From Opitutaceae bacterium (GTDB lineage Bacteria > Verrucomicrobiota > Verrucomicrobiia > Opitutales > Opitutaceae), in contig JAUSID010000209.1 in assembly GCA_030648295.1 (NCBI GenBank), positions 1-54,558 on the forward strand: DNA of 54,558 nucleotides, given 5' to 3'. The notes beneath the pieces were generated by a model that was not told where the DNA came from, did no database searches, and saw only the letters and a list, made by a program, of their open reading frames with translations. Below, in pieces: positions 17,236 through 26,990 of the stretch. A program made the translations under genes and the position numbers. How positions within the stretch are numbered: position 1 is the first letter of the stretch; every line of letters starts with the position of its first letter.

Positions 17236-20200
17236 ATGAAACGGCAAACCGTCCGCACCCTTTCCTACTCCAGCTCTTCAGCAGCAGTTCTGCTGGTCCT
17301 GGCCGCCTTTTTCGTGGCGTGCCATGCCAGCACGCTCCGAGCGCAAACTGTCATCTACACCGCGGATTTCGAGGTGTCCGAGGGTTACAGCGTGGGAGAT
17401 CTGAATTCCCAATCCAACTGGCTCGTGGACCAGGGCGCTGCCAACGTCGCTACGGGCAGCGCATTTTCGGGTACACAATCCGTGCTTTTGGCTGCGAACT
17501 CGCCTTCGTCGAAGATTCAGCGTGTTTTTTCCCAGTTCGCCGGGCAGGCCGTCGTATTCGTCGACTTCTATTCGCGACCCAGTGCAACGGCGGACGTTTC
17601 GCAGTCGACGAATTTTGATACCGGACCGACGCGCTTGGGTTTCGTGAGCGCAGGTACAAACGGTGAGATCTATGCGTACGACGGAAACGGGATAGGAGGC
17701 GGTTCGTGGATTGCAACCGGCCGGCTGATTCCGATCGACGCGAATGCTCAGGCCCAAGATTGGGCGCGGTACACCCTCCGGCATGACTTCACCGCGAAAC
17801 GGTCGGATCTTTATGTGAATGGTACCATGGTGAAGTCGGGCTTGCGGTTCATAGACGACTCCACCGTCGCATTCTCGCTTTTCTCCGCACAGGCGCCAGC
17901 GAACGCCCTCGCGACGCTCGATTATTTTTATGTGGCATCGATCAACCCATTGTTTGTCGACGCCGACAACGACGGGATCGAAGACGCTTGGGAGAACAGG
18001 TATCTTGGCACGACCGCTCATGGAGCCTACGATGATCCGGGCAGCGTCGGACGGACCCTGGCGGAGTCGTATCGCCAGGGCCTGAATCCATGGCCGGCCG
18101 CAACGCTCAATGGCGGCCTGCAACTCTGGTATCGGGCGGATCGCGGCGTTACGAAAGATGCAGGCAACAAGGTGAGCCGTTGGGTTGACTTGTCGGGTAA
18201 CGGCGTACACGGCATGCAGAGCACCGCGTCAGCGCAGCCGCTGCAGACCACGCTGCCGGTTGCCGGGCGCGCAGGCCTGCGTTTCGACGGCAGCGCGACA
18301 ACGCTGAGGTCCGCCGCGGCGGACCTGATTAAGGGCAGCAACGATGTGACCGTCGTTGTGGTCGCGAAGCCGGGAGCTTCGCAACCGACCTACGCCGACA
18401 TACTCGATTACGACCACACGACAGCACCATATGGCGGCTTTGTGCTCCAGCAGAATGGCGATGCCCAAAACCAATATGGGCTCGGCTGGTGGTATAACGG
18501 TGGGTGGCAGGGATTGACGCCGACGATGCCGGTCGCGGCTGGCAGCATACAGATAATGACGATCGTGAAATCCGGCACGGCGCAAGATGGCTATGTCAAC
18601 GGCGAACAAAAGTTCGGCGCTTCCGTTCCCGCGGAGATGCACGCCAACCCGCCGCGGATATTTGCGGTTGGTGCGAGTTCGATCGGACGTTACTTCAATG
18701 GCGATGTCGCCGAGGTGCTCGTGTACAACCGGGCGTTGTCAGCGACGGAGCGGCAGCAACTGGAGGCCGCGCTGACGGCGCGTTATTTCGACGACGAGGA
18801 TTCGCTTCCGGGGGCATGGGAATTGAAATACCTTGGTACGCTCGACTACGGTGCGGGCGATGATCCGGGTGGCGTCGGCCGCACGCTTTTGCAGTCTTAC
18901 CAGCAGAGTCTAAATCCGTGGCCCGGCGCCACCGTCGCGAGCGGGTTGCAACTCTGGTATCGTGCGGATCTCGGCGTGACGAAGGATGTAAGTAGCAACG
19001 TGAGCCGCTGGGTCGACTTGTCGGGAAACGGCGCCCACGTCGAGCAAAGCACCGGATCGGCCCAGCCTCTGGCCGTCGCTGCAGGTCTCGGCAACAAACC
19101 GGCGGTACGGTTCGACGGGACAAGAAGGCTGCGATCCTCTGCCTCCGCCGACCTCGTGAAAGGCAGCAATGACATCAGCGTCATCGCCGTGATCAAGCCC
19201 AGCACGTCTCAAGCGACGTATGCCGACATTCTCGATTACGACCATACCACCTCGCCGTCCGGCGGTTTTGTTCTCCAGCAGAACGGCGACGCGCTGAACC
19301 AGTTTGGACTCGGTTGGTGGTATAACGGGGGATGGCAGGGACTCGCGTCAACCGCCGCGCTTTCGTCCGGTGTCGGGCAACTGTTAGCTATAGTGAAGTC
19401 CAGCACCGTCCAAACCGGATATGTCAATGCGGAACAGAAGTTCTCGGCAAGCGTTCCGGATACCATGCACGCCAATGTTCCGCGATTCGTTGGCGTCGGC
19501 GCCGTCGGCGCCAGTTCCGCATCCCGCTACTTCAATGGCGATGTCGCGGAGATGCTCGTTTACAATCGCGCCCTCACGACAACCGAGCGCCAACAAATCG
19601 AAGCTAGTCTAATCGAGAAATATTCCCTGCTCGGTCCGCCGGACTTCACCGCATCGGCCATTTCGACAAGTCAGGTTTCGCTTACTTGGGGTGCTGCATC
19701 AGGCAGCGTCCTCGGTTACATCGTCGAGCGTCAGCTGGCAGGCGGTTCGTTTGTCACCGTCGGAGAATCCACTGGGCGGCTCGCCTTTCTCGACGGTGGA
19801 TTGTCCGCGGGAACACAGTACACCTATCGGGTACGAGCGCGGTACGAAAGCGGGTATTCCAATTATGGGAGCCTGGCATTCATCACCCTGCCAGCTATAG
19901 GAGCTGGTTCCGAGCTGCCCATGGATGGGATGCGACTATGGCTGCGTGCAGATGCGGGAATCACGAGCTCCGGTGGTTTGGTTGCGACTTGGCGGGACCA
20001 AAGCGGGCTCGGCCATCACGCGACTCAGACGAATTCCTCCTATCAGCCTGCCCTCGTGGCAAACGCAGTCAGTGGCCTGCCCATAGTCCGCTTCGATGGA
20101 AGCAATGATTTCATGCAATGGCCCGCCGCACTAACCAGCGGCCTTGCCCAAGCCGACGCGTTCGTTGTCGTGAGGAGCGCCGTGGCCACGCACAGCTCTT

Positions 20201-21546
20201 CACATGGTTTGTGGCGCCTTGGCGGATATACTGACGGTTCCGGCGCCGGCAGCTCCCGCTATCCCACCGGAGGCGGAGAAATCGTGGACGATTTCGGATC
20301 GGTAACTGCGTCCAACATGGGGATGCCGCCGGCCTCCATTACAAGCTACCACTTGTACGAGGTTTCCAGCCGCGTCGGGGAGCGAGCCGGGCGATTCAAC
20401 GGCGCATTGTTGAGCACGTCGGCCAACGCGACGGTCGTGTTTCCGAACAACGCGCAGCTAGGAACGGGTTACCTTTCGAACAACACCGCATATTACAATC
20501 TCAACGGGGACATTTCGGAAATCATTATTTTCGATCGCGTGCTCACGACATTGGAGCATCAGAAGGTGGGCGAGTACCTGACACGGCGATACGCATTGGC
20601 GGGGATCCCGGTGCCGGTAACTCCGACGAACCTCGCCGCGACAATCGTTTCACCGACGCGTGCCGACCTGAGCTGGACGGCCGCGCTGCCTGCAACCGGC
20701 GTGATTTTCACTATTGAACGGAAGACTGGAGCGGGGGCGTTCGCCTCCATCGCGGAGGTGGCGAATGCGCTGGTCTTCTCCGATACGACCGTAACGGAGG
20801 GGCAGCAGTACACTTACCGGGTGAACGCGCGATCCTACGCGGGGTCGTCGAGCTATAGCGGGACGTTTGCTTATCCGCCGCCCATCGATTCCGACGGCGA
20901 TGGCGTTTCCGATCCCGACGAGGTGGCCGCCCAGACGAACCCGGTCGATTACTTCAATGGCCGTGCCTTCTCGTCGACTACGCCTGGCAACGGGTCCCTA
21001 TATTACGCGTATGACGCGTCCGGCCGAATCGTGACGGCAGCGTACGGCAGCGGCAGCACTGCCGCATTCACCCTCGATGCGGCGAGCAATTTGACGAATG
21101 CGACCACTGGGGCTTCCGGCGCGCAACCGATCGCAGCATGGCGCCAGGCTAACAGCCTGCCCGCCGATGGCAGCGGCAATGGCGCCGACAGCGTTGTTCT
21201 GGCGGCCGACGGGCTTCCCAACCTGGCAAAGTACGCGTTTGGCCTGGTGCCGCAAACGACCACGACGACCGACCAGCCGGTCATAACCCTGACTGAAATT
21301 GGGACTTCACGCTTTCTTACGTTGCGCTACCGCCGTCCACATCCCGCACCGGTCGACCTGGTATATACGGTGCAGGTATCGTCCGACGGGCTCACATGGA
21401 CGGCCGGTTCCGGCGCCACGATCGACGTGAGCACAACCGTCAATGGCAGCATCGCCGACGTCACGGTTCGCGATGCGACTGGCGTGGGCTGGCCGGCGTT
21501 TGGGCGCCGGATCCGCGTCTTGATTGAGCGGAGGCTGCAGCCATGA
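17236..21546 (+). CDS. Secreted multidomain LamG/FnIII protein, partner of the RHS toxin gene
   Basis: Exported protein of 1,436 aa (signal peptide about residues 1-35, ending in HASTLRAQ). Domain order: a first jelly-roll (nt 17340-17950); two tandem ~277-codon repeats (17959-18789 and 18790-19630), each with an acidic Asp/Gly-Trp linker (DDEDSLPGAWELKYLGT) and a LamG domain (GLQLWYRADLGV... to YFNGDVAEMLVYNRALTTTE); FnIII (to about 19890); a third LamG (about 19910-20610); FnIII (about 20620-20880); a thrombospondin-type-3 calcium loop DSDGDGVSDPDEVAAQTNP; one YD-like repeat (YYAYDASGRIVTAAYG, near 21000); and a sandwich tail. It is likely a cell-surface or matrix adhesin. Its stop overlaps the RHS start (ATGA at 21543-21546), so translation is coupled. 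Upstream in-frame codons to 17065 overlap the regulator gene and lack a signal, hence ATG 17236. Confidence 0.8.
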   Translation: MKRQTVRTLSYSSSSAAVLLVLAAFFVACHASTLRAQTVIYTADFEVSEGYSVGDLNSQSNWLVDQGAANVATGSAFSGTQSVLLAANSPSSKIQRVFSQFAGQAVVFVDFYSRPSATADVSQSTNFDTGPTRLGFVSAGTNGEIYAYDGNGIGGGSWIATGRLIPIDANAQAQDWARYTLRHDFTAKRSDLYVNGTMVKSGLRFIDDSTVAFSLFSAQAPANALATLDYFYVASINPLFVDADNDGIEDAWENRYLGTTAHGAYDDPGSVGRTLAESYRQGLNPWPAATLNGGLQLWYRADRGVTKDAGNKVSRWVDLSGNGVHGMQSTASAQPLQTTLPVAGRAGLRFDGSATTLRSAAADLIKGSNDVTVVVVAKPGASQPTYADILDYDHTTAPYGGFVLQQNGDAQNQYGLGWWYNGGWQGLTPTMPVAAGSIQIMTIVKSGTAQDGYVNGEQKFGASVPAEMHANPPRIFAVGASSIGRYFNGDVAEVLVYNRALSATERQQLEAALTARYFDDEDSLPGAWELKYLGTLDYGAGDDPGGVGRTLLQSYQQSLNPWPGATVASGLQLWYRADLGVTKDVSSNVSRWVDLSGNGAHVEQSTGSAQPLAVAAGLGNKPAVRFDGTRRLRSSASADLVKGSNDISVIAVIKPSTSQATYADILDYDHTTSPSGGFVLQQNGDALNQFGLGWWYNGGWQGLASTAALSSGVGQLLAIVKSSTVQTGYVNAEQKFSASVPDTMHANVPRFVGVGAVGASSASRYFNGDVAEMLVYNRALTTTERQQIEASLIEKYSLLGPPDFTASAISTSQVSLTWGAASGSVLGYIVERQLAGGSFVTVGESTGRLAFLDGGLSAGTQYTYRVRARYESGYSNYGSLAFITLPAIGAGSELPMDGMRLWLRADAGITSSGGLVATWRDQSGLGHHATQTNSSYQPALVANAVSGLPIVRFDGSNDFMQWPAALTSGLAQADAFVVVRSAVATHSSSHGLWRLGGYTDGSGAGSSRYPTGGGEIVDDFGSVTASNMGMPPASITSYHLYEVSSRVGERAGRFNGALLSTSANATVVFPNNAQLGTGYLSNNTAYYNLNGDISEIIIFDRVLTTLEHQKVGEYLTRRYALAGIPVPVTPTNLAATIVSPTRADLSWTAALPATGVIFTIERKTGAGAFASIAEVANALVFSDTTVTEGQQYTYRVNARSYAGSSSYSGTFAYPPPIDSDGDGVSDPDEVAAQTNPVDYFNGRAFSSTTPGNGSLYYAYDASGRIVTAAYGSGSTAAFTLDAASNLTNATTGASGAQPIAAWRQANSLPADGSGNGADSVVLAADGLPNLAKYAFGLVPQTTTTTDQPVITLTEIGTSRFLTLRYRRPHPAPVDLVYTVQVSSDGLTWTAGSGATIDVSTTVNGSIADVTVRDATGVGWPAFGRRIRVLIERRLQP

Positions 21547-24500
21547 TCCCGACGCCGACATTTCCCTTCTCATCCGACAAGAGCATGCGACCGACCCGCT
21601 CTCCGAGCCTTTCACGGCTCATCAAGTGCACGCTTTTTCTGTGTCTTGCCGTACTTTCCCGGGGCGAAGCGGCGGAAACCAATGGAACCTATACGACGGT
21701 CGTATGGAACTGGTGGGACACGATCAACTTCTGGACGGAATCGCGGACGTATCATGCGTACATCGGTGCCACCGTCACCAATGGAAATTTCTCGTTTGGG
21801 GGCACCAATGTCGCGTGGGTTCATGCGGACGGCATGCCCGTGCAGGGGGATGCCCGGTATACGAACTATACCGGTGCCATTTACGCGTATTATACGTACT
21901 ATGCCGCGCCCAACCGGCCAATGAGGAAACTTGTGCTGGGCGCGTCATTCGTCGGAGGTTCCGCCACGACGGTTCAGCCCGGCGACCCTGGGGCGAATAC
22001 GGGCACGGCCGCGACTGCAAAGCGGCAGGCATCCGGGAATTGGTTCACGACGATCCTGGGGCCGATCGAGCTTGCGACCGGTGCGGAGTCTTTCTCCCGG
22101 CCGCTGTTTGCTTTCGACGGAGCCAGGCCGTGGCGATTCGCCCTCTCGTATCACTCCGTCCTCGCGGCCAGCCAGTCAGAGGTCGACGACCTGGGTTTCG
22201 GTTGGTCGCACCCGTTTCAAACGCGCGTACGTGCGTCCGGTTCCGACCTCGTGTTGGAGTCGAGCCGTTCGCGTTCGAACACGTTCAACCCAAAGCCTGG
22301 CGTGCCCGGGGTGTACGTTTCGACCGAGGATGCGGTCCGCTACGATACGCTGACCGTGCAATCCGGCGGCGGCTGGCTGTTGAGCCGCCGGGATCAATCT
22401 TCGCTGCTTTTCAACGGCAGCGGACGGCTCACCGAGGATCGCGACCCCAACGGCCGAAAGCTTGTGCTCACCTACACGAGCGACCGGCTCAGCCGGATTG
22501 AGGATCCGGTTTCGGCAACGAGGCTTGATCTTGCATACGACGGCAACGGCCGGGTCTCGACGCTGACGGACGCAACGAGCGCGGTGGTTTCGTTCACCTA
22601 CACAAGCGGGCTGCTGACGAAAATCACCAACCAGAACGGCAAGGATACGAGCTTCACCTACAACGCCGACCGGGGGTTGCTGACGCTCACGGATCACCTG
22701 GGCAACGTTCTTACGACGAATACCTACGACTCGAGTGGTCGCGTGCGTCAGCAGGAGGACGGGATCCCGGGAAGCCCGGCGCAGTTGTCGTGGGCCGAGA
22801 CCGCTCTTCCGGGGAACGTCTTGTACGCGCCCTCCGACACCGCACAGGCGCTGCCGCTGGTGGCATCGATTCCCGGCTGGCTTTCGGTGAGCAGCTTCGT
22901 GGGATTGAACGGCCAGACCGTCTCCTACAGTTACGACGCGCAGGGGCGCCTCTCCTCGGCCAGCAACGGGACGCAAAGCGCGAGCGTCGCCTACGGCGCC
23001 GATGGAAACATTGCCAGCGTCACCGATCCAGCGAACAGCACCACGACGGTGGCACCGGGCATTGTGGTCACCGCAACGGATCGAACCGGAAAAGTTTCGA
23101 CGTATACGTTCAATCCGGATTTTCGGCTGCGCTCGGTCAGGAACGCCGCCAACGAGACGACAACCTACACGTACGACACACAGGGAAATGTCACCTCGAT
23201 CGTCGATCCGCTTGGCGCGAGCGTGCAGTTTACCTACGACAGCAATGGCAATGTGCTCACCCGTACGGACGAGGCCGGGAAGGTCACGACCTTCACCTAC
23301 GACGCGCGGAACAACCTCCTCACCAGCACCGATCCCGCGAACAAGACGACCACGCGGACGTACGATGCGGCCAACAACGTTCTCACCGTCACCGACGCGT
23401 TGAGCCGGACCACGACGTGGACGTACGACACGAACTCGCTGCCATTGACGATGACGCTGCCCGGCATGGGCGTCTACACCTACGTCTACACCGCTGGCCG
23501 GCTGACGCAGGTGACCGATCCGAATGGTGTCATCACCAAGTATGGCTACAACGCCAACGGCTGGTTGCTCTTCCGCGAGGATGCGACACTGAAGCGGGTG
23601 ACTCGTACCTATGATCCCGTCGGCAATGTGCTGACGGTGACCAATGGTCTCAACCAGACGACCACCTATACGTACGATCATCGCAACCGCCAACTCAGCG
23701 TGACCACGGCGGATGGGGCCGTCACCAGTTATACCTACGACCACAACAACAACGTGGCCAGCGTGACCGACCCGCTCGGCAAAGTGACGCTGAGAACCTA
23801 CGATGGCGAGGATCGGCTGAAGACGGTGACGACGCCCGATCCGGATCCAGCGCAGACCGGTCCCGGCCGCGATCCGCTGGTCGTGACGTTCAACTACGAT
23901 GACGCCGGCCGGCTGAAGGAGTCGGTTGCCCCAGACGGCAAGATGACGAAGTACGAATATGACGGCGCCGGCCGGTTGAAGGCTGGCGAGGATCCCCTCG
24001 GGCGCCGCGCCACGACCACGTATGATACCCGCGGATTGCCGGTGGCGTTCAGCGATCCGTTGAGCCGCGTGACGACGTACACGTATGACGATCTTGGACG
24101 GCGGGTGATGGCGAGCGATCCGCTCAATCGCACGACGACGTTCGCGTATGATGCACTGCACCGGCTTACCGGCGCGACAGATCCGGCCAGCGTCGTCACC
24201 GGTCAGGGCTTCGACGTCGACGGAAACCGGACATCGCTGACGAACGGCGCGAACCATCCGACGATCTTCGGCTTCGATGTGGGAGGCCGATTGACGAGTG
24301 CCACAACGCCTGAAGGTCGGAGCACCGGGCAGACCTACAACTCCCGCGATCTGCCGCTTGCCGTCACAGAGCCATCGGGCGAGGCGACGACATTTGCGTA
24401 CGACGACGCGATGAGGCTCAGCTCGTTGACCGATCCGTTGGGGGTTGTCAGCTACACCCGCGATGCCATGGGACGGACACTGACGGTGGTCGAGGGCACG

Positions 24501-26252
24501 AAAACGCTAACGCGCGAGTACGATCTCGCCGGACGGTTGACGAAGTTCGTCGATGGCGGCGGAAATGTGCTTCGCTACAGCTACGATCCTATCGGGCGCC
24601 TCACGAAGCTCACGTACCCCGATCTAAAGGAGGTCACGTATGCCTACGATGCCGCGGGGCGGTTGCAGGCGGTGACCGATTGGGCAAGCCGGGTGACAAC
24701 GTACACGTACGACGATGTCGGCCGGCTGATGCAGACGCAGCGTGCGAACGGCACGAAGCAGGTGCGGACGTACGATGCCGCCGGCCAGCTCATGCAATTG
24801 CGGGAAATGGCCGCGGATGGGGTCACCATCATCCATGCGAATGACGCGGTGACGTACGACGTGGCGGGGCAGTTGATCGGCGAGACATTGACGCCGGCCC
24901 TTGCGCCCGCGCTCTACAGCGCGGCGCAAACGTTCGACCGCGACAACCGGCTGCTCACGCACAACGGCGCCGCGACGAGCTTCGACGCCGACGGGAATCT
25001 GCTTTCGATTGCAAGTGGAGTCGTGCCCTCCAGCTACGCCTATGATGCCCGGAACCGGCTCACCGCCGCGGGTGGGTTGAGCTATGGCTACGACGCAGAG
25101 AACCGCCGGGTGGCGGTGACCGATGCGGCCAGCGTGACAACATTTGTCGTCAACCCGAATGCGTCGCCGGATCAAGTCCTGGTCCGGACGGGGCCGGACG
25201 GGACCAGGACGTTCTATGTTTACGGCTTGGGGCTGCTGCACGAGGAGACGGGTGCAGTCGTCCGGTATTACCATTATGACCGGCGCGGCGACACCGTCGC
25301 GCTCACGGACGGAGCCGGAGCCGTGACGGACCGGGTGGGTTACGGCGTATACGGCGAGATGGTCACCCGAACGGGGACGACAGCCACTCCGTTTCTTTTC
25401 AACGGCCGCTGGGGCGTTCAGACCGACGCCAACGGTATCTACTACCATCGAGCCCGGTATTATCACCCGACGCTCCGGCGGTTCCTGAATCAGGACATCG
25501 TGCTCGGCCAGATCGCGGGATCGGCATCGTTGAACCGTTTCGCCTACGCCAACGGAAACCCGGTTTCATTGATCGATCCATTCGGCCTGGCGGCGAAGGA
25601 TGTTCTCACGGACGGCGAGTATTGGAACCAGGTTCATGCGAATGTCAGTTTCTTCGCATACGGCGTCCTGCAGGGAGCGTTCGTGGATTTGCCTGTCGCG
25701 GCTGCGGAGCTGGCTAAACTCGCGAGCGATCTCGGCGCCCAGATCATGGCGGCAAACGCGATTTATTCGCTTGTTACAGATGCAGAGGCACGCAGCAGCC
25801 TTTGGAACGGCATCGTCGACAGTTGGACGTCGAGTCAGGAAGGGGCCATGCGGAATCTTGGCCGGCTCGGCGGCCAGATTCTCGGTGCGAAAGGATTGTC
25901 TGAACTCGGCACTTTGACGACAGCCGCAGAGGGTGCATCGAGCCAAATTCTGCGCACCTCGACCCAACAGCTACAAAGTAAGTTTAAGCACGCCGCTGAT
26001 TTTGGGATTCAAGGTAACTACAACACCGCCAACGGCGCGGCATTCCGATCCGCGATCAATCAACATATCAACTCCCCCGGTGTTCAGGTGATCCAAGGGA
26101 CGTATCGCGGAACTCCTGTAACTCACTACGTCAACCCACAGACCGGGCTGAATGTGATGTCCAATTCGGCCGGAGATTTTCTGAGCGGCTGGAAGTTGAG
26201 CCCTCAGCAACTACAGCACGTCACTACCACAGGGAAACTCGGAGGAGGCTAA
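21543..26252 (+). CDS. Secreted RHS/YD-repeat polymorphic toxin with colicin D-like tRNase tip
   Basis: Protein of 1,569 aa. A signal sequence (from ATG 21543, or 21585: SLSRLIKCTLFLCLAVLSRG) is followed by a conserved N-terminal region, a DUF6531-like segment (GPIELATGAESFSRP), and then about two dozen YD repeats (TYDxxGR...). The RHS core ends at NGNPVSLIDPFGLA (Asp1345). The variable C-terminal tip (about residues 1350-1569) has a hydrophobic helical pre-toxin segment and a final ~95-residue domain (about 1475-1569) resembling colicin D, which cleaves tRNA-Arg in the anticodon loop. The K-x-K-H motif (Lys1480, Lys1482, His1483 by my count) and a late SGW match catalytic positions known in colicin D. 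RHS shells encapsulate such tips and release them by cleavage. The next gene is the expected immunity protein. Export here appears to be Sec-dependent rather than T6SS. Confidence 0.85.
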   Translation: MIPTPTFPFSSDKSMRPTRSPSLSRLIKCTLFLCLAVLSRGEAAETNGTYTTVVWNWWDTINFWTESRTYHAYIGATVTNGNFSFGGTNVAWVHADGMPVQGDARYTNYTGAIYAYYTYYAAPNRPMRKLVLGASFVGGSATTVQPGDPGANTGTAATAKRQASGNWFTTILGPIELATGAESFSRPLFAFDGARPWRFALSYHSVLAASQSEVDDLGFGWSHPFQTRVRASGSDLVLESSRSRSNTFNPKPGVPGVYVSTEDAVRYDTLTVQSGGGWLLSRRDQSSLLFNGSGRLTEDRDPNGRKLVLTYTSDRLSRIEDPVSATRLDLAYDGNGRVSTLTDATSAVVSFTYTSGLLTKITNQNGKDTSFTYNADRGLLTLTDHLGNVLTTNTYDSSGRVRQQEDGIPGSPAQLSWAETALPGNVLYAPSDTAQALPLVASIPGWLSVSSFVGLNGQTVSYSYDAQGRLSSASNGTQSASVAYGADGNIASVTDPANSTTTVAPGIVVTATDRTGKVSTYTFNPDFRLRSVRNAANETTTYTYDTQGNVTSIVDPLGASVQFTYDSNGNVLTRTDEAGKVTTFTYDARNNLLTSTDPANKTTTRTYDAANNVLTVTDALSRTTTWTYDTNSLPLTMTLPGMGVYTYVYTAGRLTQVTDPNGVITKYGYNANGWLLFREDATLKRVTRTYDPVGNVLTVTNGLNQTTTYTYDHRNRQLSVTTADGAVTSYTYDHNNNVASVTDPLGKVTLRTYDGEDRLKTVTTPDPDPAQTGPGRDPLVVTFNYDDAGRLKESVAPDGKMTKYEYDGAGRLKAGEDPLGRRATTTYDTRGLPVAFSDPLSRVTTYTYDDLGRRVMASDPLNRTTTFAYDALHRLTGATDPASVVTGQGFDVDGNRTSLTNGANHPTIFGFDVGGRLTSATTPEGRSTGQTYNSRDLPLAVTEPSGEATTFAYDDAMRLSSLTDPLGVVSYTRDAMGRTLTVVEGTKTLTREYDLAGRLTKFVDGGGNVLRYSYDPIGRLTKLTYPDLKEVTYAYDAAGRLQAVTDWASRVTTYTYDDVGRLMQTQRANGTKQVRTYDAAGQLMQLREMAADGVTIIHANDAVTYDVAGQLIGETLTPALAPALYSAAQTFDRDNRLLTHNGAATSFDADGNLLSIASGVVPSSYAYDARNRLTAAGGLSYGYDAENRRVAVTDAASVTTFVVNPNASPDQVLVRTGPDGTRTFYVYGLGLLHEETGAVVRYYHYDRRGDTVALTDGAGAVTDRVGYGVYGEMVTRTGTTATPFLFNGRWGVQTDANGIYYHRARYYHPTLRRFLNQDIVLGQIAGSASLNRFAYANGNPVSLIDPFGLAAKDVLTDGEYWNQVHANVSFFAYGVLQGAFVDLPVAAAELAKLASDLGAQIMAANAIYSLVTDAEARSSLWNGIVDSWTSSQEGAMRNLGRLGGQILGAKGLSELGTLTTAAEGASSQILRTSTQQLQSKFKHAADFGIQGNYNTANGAAFRSAINQHINSPGVQVIQGTYRGTPVTHYVNPQTGLNVMSNSAGDFLSGWKLSPQQLQHVTTTGKLGGG

Positions 26253-26253
26253 T

Positions 26254-26535
26254 ATGACCGACGAACAAAAAAAGTGTGTCGAAAGCTATGCTGCTCTTCT
26301 CGCCGAGTTCATCAGTGGGAAGATTGACGCAGCAACGTTCGAGAGGAGTTACCTTCACAAGTTCAAGAATGAATCGATGCAGTTGCCGCAGCATGTCTTC
26401 GAAGAGCTGGATCGAATGTTTGGAGATGTGGACGCTTACAGCTCCGATCCTCTTATTCGGTCCGCGGATGGTCTCGACGATGAAGGGCTTCTTGCCAGTG
26501 CGAAGCGCACGGTTGCGGCACTGAAGGTCCTGTAA
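26254..26535 (+). CDS. Colicin D-type immunity protein
   Basis: Small acidic protein of 93 aa starting one base after the RHS stop, with a strong ribosome binding site GGAGGAGG (26241-26248). The sequence (MTDEQKKCVESYAALLAEFI, FERSYLHKFKNE, LDRMFGDVDAYSSDP) fits the helical bacterial colicin-immunity family that binds and blocks the colicin D active site. Its acidity suits a mimic of tRNA phosphate. Position, size and strong translation signal all support a role in protecting the producer from the adjacent tRNase tip. Base composition is visibly less GC-rich than the flanking housekeeping genes, as is common for exchangeable toxin cassettes. Confidence 0.8.
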   Translation: MTDEQKKCVESYAALLAEFISGKIDAATFERSYLHKFKNESMQLPQHVFEELDRMFGDVDAYSSDPLIRSADGLDDEGLLASAKRTVAALKVL

Positions 26536-26555
26536 GCCCGACGGTCCCTACGTCT

Positions 26556-26990
26556 ATGGCGCTACGGCTAACCTTCGCCCTGGTGCTTAGTTGCGTTGGA
26601 TTGGGGCCGAGAGCGTTAGCTTACGACGGTCATTTCACTCTAGCCGCAGAGAGCGCAGCGGTCGGTGACCACATTGCCCTCGGCATTAAAAATATGGGTC
26701 TAGAACAACAAGCCGCTCAGGTGGGAGCTAGAACTCTGCTCAAGGATCCTGTTTGGCGTGAGACGTTACAGACGGCGGTTCAAACGCCGTCCACGCGGTT
26801 CACCGTGTTCCTCGACGGCTTTGAAGGCACTTCGACTTACACCCAAGTCATGGGTGCCGCGCAGCGTGGTGCCACGCCACTTGGGCGGCTAACCGAGTGG
26901 GGAATGTCGCAGTTGTTCCAAGCGCAGCGATTGGAAACAACGACGTTCATGCGTGGCGGGTCAGTCGTCCCAAATCCTTTCGGTCCATGA
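26556..26990 (+). CDS. Orphan toxin-tip-like protein (displaced RHS C-terminal cassette)
   Basis: Protein of 144 aa starting 20 nt after the immunity gene. I do not recognise a named catalytic domain. The sequence contains DGHFTLAAESAAVGDHIALG, a RFTVFLDGFEG strand and WGMSQLFQAQRLETTTFM near the end. The first ~22 residues look like a signal peptide (LRLTFALVLSCVGLG), which may be fortuitous at a recombination junction. The gene is ATGA-coupled to a small downstream gene, the usual toxin-immunity layout. Its place right behind an RHS toxin/immunity pair suggests a displaced C-terminal tip that recombination could swap onto the RHS core. No ribosome binding site is visible, so it may be silent. 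Confidence 0.5.
   Translation: MALRLTFALVLSCVGLGPRALAYDGHFTLAAESAAVGDHIALGIKNMGLEQQAAQVGARTLLKDPVWRETLQTAVQTPSTRFTVFLDGFEGTSTYTQVMGAAQRGATPLGRLTEWGMSQLFQAQRLETTTFMRGGSVVPNPFGP

Noticed and set aside
22176-24257. Antisense open frame (about 690 codons) opposite the RHS gene
   Set aside because: Reflects the periodic YD-repeat codons read backwards; repetitive and without protein-like features.
23100-24700. Regular short repeats resembling a CRISPR-like periodicity
   Set aside because: The periodicity is the coding of YD repeats (TYD..GR); units vary in sequence and length and there are no unique spacers between identical repeats.
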